Positions 1 through 5,234 of a stretch of DNA of 7,029 bases are shown piece by piece. Location: the NCBI GenBank assembly GCA_002705125.1, contig PAHQ01000052.1:1-7029 (forward strand). Direction: 5' to 3'. This stretch comes from Verrucomicrobiales bacterium. GTDB lineage: Bacteria > Verrucomicrobiota > Verrucomicrobiia > Verrucomicrobiales > DEV007. Position 1 is the stretch's first letter. Each line of letters opens with the position of its first letter. A program made the translations under genes and the position numbers. The notes beneath the pieces are model-generated. The model was given only the letters and a program-made list of their open reading frames with translations, made no database searches and was not told the DNA's origin.

Positions 1-200
<200 letters not shown>

Positions 201-491
201 TCTCTTAAAGTCTAAGTTTTTACGCAAATAAGGATCTGATTATTCTTCCAAGGAAGTTAATTTATTTCTTTTAAACTTCATTATCAAAAATTATCCAAGA
301 GTACATCTAAACAACTTTTGATTTTTCTGATAGCTTAAAAACGCCACTTTGCTCTAATTTGTCAATTTTACAGCAAATTAAAAAAATAAAAACCTTTGTT
401 TGTATGTAAATTAGTAATTTTCATTGATTTATTTTATTTATAGTGGAATGTTTTCACTTTATTAAACAACTTTTAACAAAAAGAAAAGATA
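201..491. other. AT-rich intergenic region upstream of ilvB; no convincing gene
   Basis: This 291-bp stretch separates the surface-protein gene from ilvB and should contain the ilvB operon promoter. It is strongly A/T-rich with frequent stops. The best -10-like hexamer is TATAGT at 439-444, about 48 bp before the ilvB ATG, but no good -35 box lies 16-18 bp upstream of it. TTTACA at 367-372 resembles a -35 box but has no matching -10. A five-codon ORF (MFSLY, 448-465) lies in the likely leader, but it has no run of Ile, Leu or Val codons, so classical ilv attenuation is not supported. No strong terminator hairpin, T-box or other riboswitch could be recognised by eye. Confidence 0.6.
439..444 (+). 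promoter_or_regulatory. Possible -10 element for the ilvB operon
   Basis: TATAGT matches the sigma-70 -10 consensus at five of six positions and would start transcription about 40 nt before the ilvB ATG. No recognisable -35 box stands at normal spacing, and chance matches are expected in DNA this AT-rich. Confidence 0.15.
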
Positions 492-2204
492 ATGGACGGA
501 GCACAAGCACTCATAACAACCCTTAGTGAGTTGGGCATTGAATATGTATTTGGATATTCCGGAGGTGCAGCCTTACCGATATTTGATGCACTTGAAACAG
601 TAGAATCTGACATCAAGTTTGTCCTGTCTAGACATGAGCAAGGTGCTTGCCACATGGCTGATGGATACGCTAGAGCAACAGGCAAACCCGCTGTCGTTCT
701 TGTTACTAGTGGACCTGGAGCAGGAAATACCATCACAGGCATAATGACTGCTCATATGGACTCAATCCCTATGATTGTTATTAGTGGTCAACAAGTCACC
801 TGGATGCTTGGAAAAGACGCCTTTCAGGAAGCTGACACATTTGGACTAACAATGCCCATTGTTAAACATAATTATTTGGTGAGAGAGACAAACGATTTAC
901 CTCGTGCCGCAAAAGAAGCTTATCATATTGCGACCACTGGGCGACCAGGCCCTGTTCTTGTTGATATACCAAAAGATGTTAGCCAAAGCGAATTTACCGG
1001 GGATCTTAATCCAGAAATTAATCTTCCAGGATACGATATTGAGAGCGCTTTCAACATTGATAAAGAGGCTGTAAAAAAAGCTGCCGAGATTATTAGTCAT
1101 GCCACCAAACCAGTCATTCTTGCCGGGCACGGAACAATGATTGCCAGAGCAGATAAGGAGCTAATGGAATTAGCTACTACACTTAATTGTCCAGTAACAT
1201 CTACCCTCTTAGGTAAAGGAGTATTCCCAGAAACTCATCCATTATCCCTAGGGATGTTAGGGATGCATGGTACAGCTTATGCAAATAAAGCTATGGTTGA
1301 ATGCGATTTAATCATAAATGTTGGATCTAGATTTGATGATCGAATTATTGGTCAAGCTGATAAGTTTGGAGCCTCTGCAAAAATCATTCATATTGACATT
1401 GATCCATCAGAAATGAATAAAATGATCAGTCCTGATGTCGAAATCATTGGAGATGCGAGAGCAGTACTTGATGAACTGAATAATCAAATCACTCCTTTAG
1501 ATAACCCAGATTGGCTAAAGACTTTAGATGGTTACAAGAAAAAATATCCACTTTCATACCGCAAACAAGGTGGCCTAAGAATGCAGCAAGTTCTTGACGA
1601 AATTTATGAACTAACTGAGGGAAAAGCAGTGGTAACAACGGACGTTGGACAACACCAAATGTGGGCAGCTCAATTTTATAAAAATGATGCTTCTTACAAT
1701 TGGTTAAGCTCAGGTGGCGCAGGAACAATGGGTTTTGGTTTTCCAGCAGCAATTGGGGCACAATTTGCTAGGCCAAATGATATTGTAATAGCAGTCGTTG
1801 GAGATGGCGGCTATCAAATGACATTGTGTGAACTTGCCACGGCAGCCATACATAAGTTACCAGTAAAAATCTTAGTTTTAAATAACCATTACCTAGGAAT
1901 GGTTAGACAGTGGCAGGAATTATTTTTTGATAACCGTGAATCAGGAGTAGATCTTGAGGGAAATCCAGACTTCGTTAAACTTGCCGAAGCATATGGAATA
2001 AAGGGTTTTAATATCAAACGACCTGCCGATGTTGGAAAGATTCTTGGAAAGGCTCTTAGCTACAATGATGGCCCATGCGTCATCAATGCTGAATGTATTA
2101 AAACAGAAAATGTTTTCCCAATGATACCAGCTGGAGCAGCGCTAGAAGATATGCTTACAGAACCACCAAAACAAAAAATGGCTAAGCCTGTAGGCTCTAC
2201 TTAA
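492..2204 (+). CDS. ilvB: Acetolactate synthase (acetohydroxyacid synthase), large catalytic subunit
   Basis: This cytoplasmic ThDP/FAD/Mg-dependent enzyme condenses two pyruvates to 2-acetolactate, or pyruvate with 2-ketobutyrate to 2-aceto-2-hydroxybutyrate, starting branched-chain amino acid synthesis. The 570-residue length is normal for the family. The N-terminal ThDP (PYR) domain holds the catalytic glutamate in RHEQGA (E49) and the GKDAFQE segment (107-113). A central domain follows (about 190-330). The C-terminal ThDP (PP) domain has the metal/cofactor motif GDG at 437-439 and NN at 464-465, running on into LGMVRQWQ, and the end carries the family motif PMIPAGAALEDM. The ATG at 492 places the usual MxGAxAL start at the N-terminus. 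The ribosome-binding site is weak (AAGAAAAG just upstream). FGYSGG replaces the usual FGYPGG, and V102 occupies the position that is often proline in GQVP. The regulatory subunit gene follows 30 bp downstream. Other ThDP enzymes such as pyruvate oxidase or glyoxylate carboligase are less likely because ilvN is adjacent. Confidence 0.96.
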   Translation: MDGAQALITTLSELGIEYVFGYSGGAALPIFDALETVESDIKFVLSRHEQGACHMADGYARATGKPAVVLVTSGPGAGNTITGIMTAHMDSIPMIVISGQQVTWMLGKDAFQEADTFGLTMPIVKHNYLVRETNDLPRAAKEAYHIATTGRPGPVLVDIPKDVSQSEFTGDLNPEINLPGYDIESAFNIDKEAVKKAAEIISHATKPVILAGHGTMIARADKELMELATTLNCPVTSTLLGKGVFPETHPLSLGMLGMHGTAYANKAMVECDLIINVGSRFDDRIIGQADKFGASAKIIHIDIDPSEMNKMISPDVEIIGDARAVLDELNNQITPLDNPDWLKTLDGYKKKYPLSYRKQGGLRMQQVLDEIYELTEGKAVVTTDVGQHQMWAAQFYKNDASYNWLSSGGAGTMGFGFPAAIGAQFARPNDIVIAVVGDGGYQMTLCELATAAIHKLPVKILVLNNHYLGMVRQWQELFFDNRESGVDLEGNPDFVKLAEAYGIKGFNIKRPADVGKILGKALSYNDGPCVINAECIKTENVFPMIPAGAALEDMLTEPPKQKMAKPVGST

Positions 2205-2208
2205 AAAA

Positions 2209-2216
2209 CAGGAAAC
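2209..2216 (+). promoter_or_regulatory. Only Shine-Dalgarno-like site before ilvN, unusually far from its ATG
   Basis: CAGGAAAC is the only purine-rich SD-like sequence in the ilvB-ilvN gap. Its AGGA (2210-2213) ends 21 nt before the ATG at 2235, much farther than the usual 5-9 nt. ilvN may instead rely on translational coupling to ilvB, on the unstructured A-rich leader, or on a non-AUG start nearer the site (ATT at 2217 or ATC at 2223, both in frame). The ATG remains the best choice. Confidence 0.3.
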
Positions 2217-2234
2217 ATTCGTATCAAATTAAAA

Positions 2235-2777
2235 ATGTCTCAAAAAATTGTAACTACAGATTCCAAATTACCTCCCGCTCCTGATATCGTTGGGGGGCAC
2301 ACTTTGAGTATGCTTGTAAATAATCAGCCTGGTGTTCTGATGCGCATATGTCAGGTCTTCGCCAGAAGAGCATATAATCTAGACTCGGTGGTTGTTTCAC
2401 ATGGACGAGACCCTCAATTCTCTAGACTAACGCTTGGAATAAGTGGAGATCCTTCTGGTCTTGAACAAATCATCAAACAATGCAACAAACTCATTGATGT
2501 TATCCATTGTTATGAGCATCAGGAAAAGAATTCTGTCACTAGAGAATTAGCTCTCGTTAAAATCTTGTGCTCTCCAGACGAAAGAGGTGAAATCCTCCAA
2601 ATTATAAAGCATTTCAATTGTAAGACAGTAGATCTTACGGAAAAATCTATAGTTGCAATGATTCATGGAGATTCTGATAAGGTGAATTCTGCTGTTAGAC
2701 TGTTATCTAAATTTGAGATCATCGAAACAGTAAGAACGGGTAAGGTTGTAATGGCTAGAGGCGAAGCATCAACATAA
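2235..2777 (+). CDS. ilvN: Acetolactate synthase, small regulatory subunit
   Basis: IlvN binds the IlvB catalytic subunit, raises its activity and confers feedback inhibition by valine. At 180 residues it is normal size for the two-domain form (IlvN/IlvH). An N-terminal ACT domain (about 22-95) starts HTLSMLVNNQPGVLMRI and contains the family N-x-P-G-x-L-x-R signature, then NLDSVVV and the LEQIIKQCNKLIDVI helix region. The C-terminal small-subunit domain (about 100-176) begins with the typical RELALVKI and ends with ETVRTGKVVMARG. The gene lies 30 bp after ilvB and in the same reading frame, separated only by the TAA at 2202-2204 and ten sense codons. No SD stands at normal distance from the ATG. 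ilvC, which often follows ilvN, is absent; a helicase gene takes its place. Confidence 0.95.
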   Translation: MSQKIVTTDSKLPPAPDIVGGHTLSMLVNNQPGVLMRICQVFARRAYNLDSVVVSHGRDPQFSRLTLGISGDPSGLEQIIKQCNKLIDVIHCYEHQEKNSVTRELALVKILCSPDERGEILQIIKHFNCKTVDLTEKSIVAMIHGDSDKVNSAVRLLSKFEIIETVRTGKVVMARGEAST

Positions 2778-2807
2778 AACTTGCTAACAAAGACCTTGCC
2801 GATCGCT

Positions 2808-2836
2808 TAACTTTCCCTTTTGTTGATGGGAAATTA
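2808..2836 (+). promoter_or_regulatory. Hairpin overlapping the ribosome-binding site and start codon of the helicase gene
   Basis: TTTCCC at 2812-2817 is complementary to GGGAAA at 2828-2833, with a 10-nt loop between. With C2811 bulged out, TAA at 2808-2810 also pairs with TTA at 2834-2836, giving nine base pairs. The 3' arm contains the only SD-like sequence before the helicase (GGGA, 2828-2831) and the A of the ATG at 2836. Folding would hide the initiation site, which suggests conditional translation by temperature, helicase autoregulation or ribosome transit. The pairing is seen directly; the regulatory role is inference. It is not a terminator, as no U-tract follows. Confidence 0.4.
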
Positions 2837-4056
2837 TGGGATTTGAAAAATTAGGACTTTCTAAAAAAGTTCTCGAAGGTATAACGGCTGCTGGGTATGA
2901 AAACCCTACTCCAATTCAAGAACAAGCTGTTCCAATAATAATTAATGGAAAAGACGTTATTGGAGCGTCACAAACAGGTACCGGTAAGACAGCTGCATTT
3001 GCTCTACCTATCTTACATAAATTAGAGGAACACGGCAACTTAAGGTGCCTAATACTGGAACCAGTTAGAGAGTTAGCATCGCAAGTTTTGGACAACCTAG
3101 AAACTCTTGGAAAAGGAACCAATTTGAAAAGTCTTTTAATCCATGGAGGCGTCGGATACGGCAAACAGATTGATGGCATTAAATCTGGTGTGGATATTCT
3201 AATCGCTACACCTGGCCGACTTCTGGACTTAATGGATAAAGGAATCGTTAGGCTAGATAAGATTGAAATCTTAGTACTAGACGAGGTCGATCGAATGCTA
3301 GACATGGGTTTCTTACCAGATGTTAGAAAAATAGTAACTAAAATTCCAAGGAGACGACAAACTCTATTCTTTTCTGCCACTATGCCCTCGGCTATAGAGA
3401 GCTTGGCTAAGTGGGCATTAAACGAACCCGAAGAAGTAGAAATTGGACAACGTCAAGGGGTTGCTGAAACTATCAGTCATGCTTTCTATCCTGTCGCAAG
3501 CGGTCAAAGAGAAGATCTTCTTTTGAAACTTCTAAAACAAACTAATTTTAAAAGCGTTATGATCTTTACCCGAACAAAGAAAGATGCTGACACTCTCGCT
3601 AATCACATCAAGAAACAAGAGCCCGATTACTCTATAACAGTGATGCACTCTGATATAAGACAAAAAGATAGGCAAGAAGCATTAGCGGGATTTAAAGATG
3701 GTAAATTTGACGTAATAATTGCCACTGACCTAGCAGCGAGAGGAATTGATATAAGTAATGTTTCACATGTAATTAATTATCAGGTGCCCGAGAATGCGGA
3801 AGATTATGTTCACCGAATCGGTCGAACTGGCAGGGCTAATCGGGAGGGCGATGCCTTTACACTTTTATCCGCGGATGAGCTTGACCACGCCACATCAGTG
3901 GAAAAGTTTATTGGCCAAAAGATTGAAAAACGAAAAATTGAGGGTTTCAACTATAATTACACGACTCTTCTTGATGAAGATGCTCCAACCCCTGAGAAAC
4001 TAGCAAAAGTTTTTAGAGGAAGAAAAAGAGGAGGAAGCCGAAGAAGGCGCCGATAA
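2836..4056 (+). CDS. ATP-dependent RNA helicase, DEAD-box family, RhlE-like (DEVD in motif II)
   Basis: This cytoplasmic ATPase unwinds short RNA duplexes; RhlE-type members act in ribosome assembly, RNA turnover and cold adaptation. Over 406 residues all superfamily 2 motifs appear in order: Q motif around PTPIQEQ (25-30), motif I ASQTGTGKT (44-52), Ia PVRELA (76-81), Ib TPGR (125-128), motif II DEVD (149-152), III SAT (180-182), IV IFTRT (243-247), V ATDLAARGID (296-305) and VI HRIGRTGR (326-333). The short C-terminal extension has an RhlE-like segment, IEKRKIEGFNYNY, and an Arg/Gly tail (RGRKRGG then SRRRRR) suited to RNA binding. Three motifs differ from the usual forms: DEVD for DEAD, PVRELA for PTRELA, and ASQTG for AQTG; the catalytic Asp, Glu, Lys and Arg residues are kept. 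The gene starts 58 bp after ilvN and ends 1 bp before ruvC. RhlE is the closest match by layout, but the exact subfamily is not certain. Confidence 0.93.
   Translation: MGFEKLGLSKKVLEGITAAGYENPTPIQEQAVPIIINGKDVIGASQTGTGKTAAFALPILHKLEEHGNLRCLILEPVRELASQVLDNLETLGKGTNLKSLLIHGGVGYGKQIDGIKSGVDILIATPGRLLDLMDKGIVRLDKIEILVLDEVDRMLDMGFLPDVRKIVTKIPRRRQTLFFSATMPSAIESLAKWALNEPEEVEIGQRQGVAETISHAFYPVASGQREDLLLKLLKQTNFKSVMIFTRTKKDADTLANHIKKQEPDYSITVMHSDIRQKDRQEALAGFKDGKFDVIIATDLAARGIDISNVSHVINYQVPENAEDYVHRIGRTGRANREGDAFTLLSADELDHATSVEKFIGQKIEKRKIEGFNYNYTTLLDEDAPTPEKLAKVFRGRKRGGSRRRRR
4028..4047 (+). promoter_or_regulatory. Purine-rich Shine-Dalgarno tract for ruvC, inside the helicase C-terminal codons
   Basis: The end of the helicase gene is purine-rich. 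AAGAAGG at 4041-4047 stands 10 nt before the ruvC ATG and is a usable SD. A perfect AGGAGG at 4029-4034 lies too far upstream (23 nt) for direct initiation. The same bases encode the Arg/Gly tail, so protein composition and ruvC initiation are tied together. Confidence 0.35.
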
Positions 4057-4057
4057 A

Positions 4058-4570
4058 ATGAAAGTTCTTTCGATAGACCCTGGCTTAAGAAAAACAGGAT
4101 TTGCAGTTCTAGAAAGGAAAGATGATCAAAATTCAATTAAGGCTTTAACTTTTGGAATAGTAAAGTCACCAACAAAGCTCAGTCAGTCAGAGTGCTTAGT
4201 AAATATTAATGGTGAATTAAATGATGTAATTCAGTCATTTAATCCTGATGTTTGTGCGGTCGAATCGGTAATTTATGTTCAGAGCTACAAGACGGCTATA
4301 ACCTTAGGAGCTGCTAGAGGAGCAGGTATAATTGCCGCTGCATCAAAAGGAATTCCAATATTTGAGTATGCCCCAAAACGAGTTAAACAAGCAGTCGTTG
4401 GAAAAGGTGCCGCTAAAAAAGAGCAAGTCGCTTTTATGATTAGAGCTTTATTATCTTTAAGTGAGACGCCTCCATCAGATGCGGCTGATGCAATCGCTGT
4501 TGGATTAGCCCACTTTTACGCCTGCAAAGAAAATAAACAGCTTACAAATTTAGAAGCTGGGAAAATTTAA
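4058..4570 (+). CDS. ruvC: Crossover junction endodeoxyribonuclease RuvC (Holliday junction resolvase)
   Basis: RuvC is a dimeric Mg-dependent endonuclease that nicks Holliday junctions symmetrically, completing recombination after RuvAB branch migration. The 170-residue length matches the family (about 160-190). The RNase H-like fold is clear: SIDPGLRKTG at the N-terminus with D7, AVESV with E69, and SDAADAIAVGLAH with D141 and D144 complete the four-carboxylate active site. TLGAARG (82-88) and the basic GKGAAKKEQV (115-124) are the conserved DNA-contact regions. The ATG follows the helicase stop after one base (TAAAATG), typical of translational coupling, and the ribosome-binding site sits in the helicase coding sequence. 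ruvA and ruvB, often neighbours of ruvC, are not in this window. Confidence 0.96.
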   Translation: MKVLSIDPGLRKTGFAVLERKDDQNSIKALTFGIVKSPTKLSQSECLVNINGELNDVIQSFNPDVCAVESVIYVQSYKTAITLGAARGAGIIAAASKGIPIFEYAPKRVKQAVVGKGAAKKEQVAFMIRALLSLSETPPSDAADAIAVGLAHFYACKENKQLTNLEAGKI

Positions 4571-4592
4571 CCTTTTAAAAATTTTTCTTACT

Positions 4593-5231
4593 GTGCAAAA
4601 AATTCAGAAAATCTGGTTAGGTGAAATATCTTTTGAGGACGGATTAGAAATTCAAAATAATAAGGTCAATGAAAGAGTTAGAGGTATCATTAGCGATCAG
4701 GTTCTGCTTCTCGAACACGAGCCAGTATATACAATTGGAAGAACTCAAGATCAAAGCAGCCTTCCAGAAGATAGAACCAATCTACCTCACCCTCTTTTTA
4801 TCACAAACAGAGGAGGCAAAGCAACTTACCATGGACCAGGACAATTAGTAGGCTACCCAATACTTAACTTGAAGGACTATAAAAAAGATTTACATCTTTA
4901 TTTGAGATCAATTGAGAGATCAATAATTAAAAGCTGCATCCAATACGGCGTCCAAGCCTCTACAAAAGAAGGGTTAACTGGGGTATGGTGTAACGATCGA
5001 AAGATAGCTTCTATTGGAGTTGGCGTCCGGCAATGGGTTTCTATGCATGGTTTCGCAATCAACGTTAATGGAGATCTCTCCCCTTTCAACGAAATCACGC
5101 CCTGCGGCATTCAAAATGCAGAAATGACAAATATGGAAACTGAAATCGGTGGCTCTATTAATTTTAAAGAATTCTCAGATAGTGTATTTGAAAATTTAAT
5201 AGAAGAACTGACCCTCTTATCTCAAAATTAA
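4593..5231 (+). CDS. lipB: Octanoyl-[acyl carrier protein]:protein N-octanoyltransferase (lipoate biosynthesis)
   Basis: LipB moves octanoate from acyl carrier protein to a lysine on lipoyl domains of 2-oxoacid dehydrogenases and the glycine cleavage H protein; LipA then inserts sulfur. The 212 residues contain the family signature RGGKATYHGPGQLVGYP (73-89) with H80, the lysine of the KIASIGV segment (K137) and the catalytic cysteine in ITPCGI (C171). LLLEHEPVYTIGR (38-50) is the usual N-terminal landmark. The start is GTG at 4593, which gives the expected N-terminal length. No SD precedes it: the 22-bp gap after ruvC is pure A/T-rich sequence, so initiation may depend on coupling. lipA is not adjacent. 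The TAA stop is 3 bp from the stop of the opposing gene. Confidence 0.95.
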   Translation: MQKIQKIWLGEISFEDGLEIQNNKVNERVRGIISDQVLLLEHEPVYTIGRTQDQSSLPEDRTNLPHPLFITNRGGKATYHGPGQLVGYPILNLKDYKKDLHLYLRSIERSIIKSCIQYGVQASTKEGLTGVWCNDRKIASIGVGVRQWVSMHGFAINVNGDLSPFNEITPCGIQNAEMTNMETEIGGSINFKEFSDSVFENLIEELTLLSQN

Positions 5232-5234
5232 ATT

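Noticed and set aside
245..256. Inverted repeat CTTCC-AA-GGAAG followed by T-rich sequence, as a terminator for the surface-protein gene
   Set aside because: The usable stem is only about four pairs once a loop is allowed, and the T-rich stretch is interrupted. It is not distinguishable from background in this AT-rich gap.
448..465. Five-codon ORF (MFSLY) as an ilv leader peptide for attenuation
   Set aside because: It contains a single Leu, no Ile or Val, and no terminator/antiterminator pair follows it.
2916..3380. Minus-strand 154-codon ORF
   Set aside because: It is fully antisense to the conserved helicase motifs I-III and has shadow-like Ser/Pro/Ile-rich composition.
3794..4003. Plus-strand 69-codon ORF in another frame
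   Set aside because: It overlaps the helicase motif VI region and C-terminal extension and has no start signal or family resemblance.
4571..4592. Terminator between ruvC and lipB (TTTTAAAAATTTTT)
   Set aside because: It is pure A/T with no GC stem. It is better read as AT-rich spacer before a GTG start lacking an SD.
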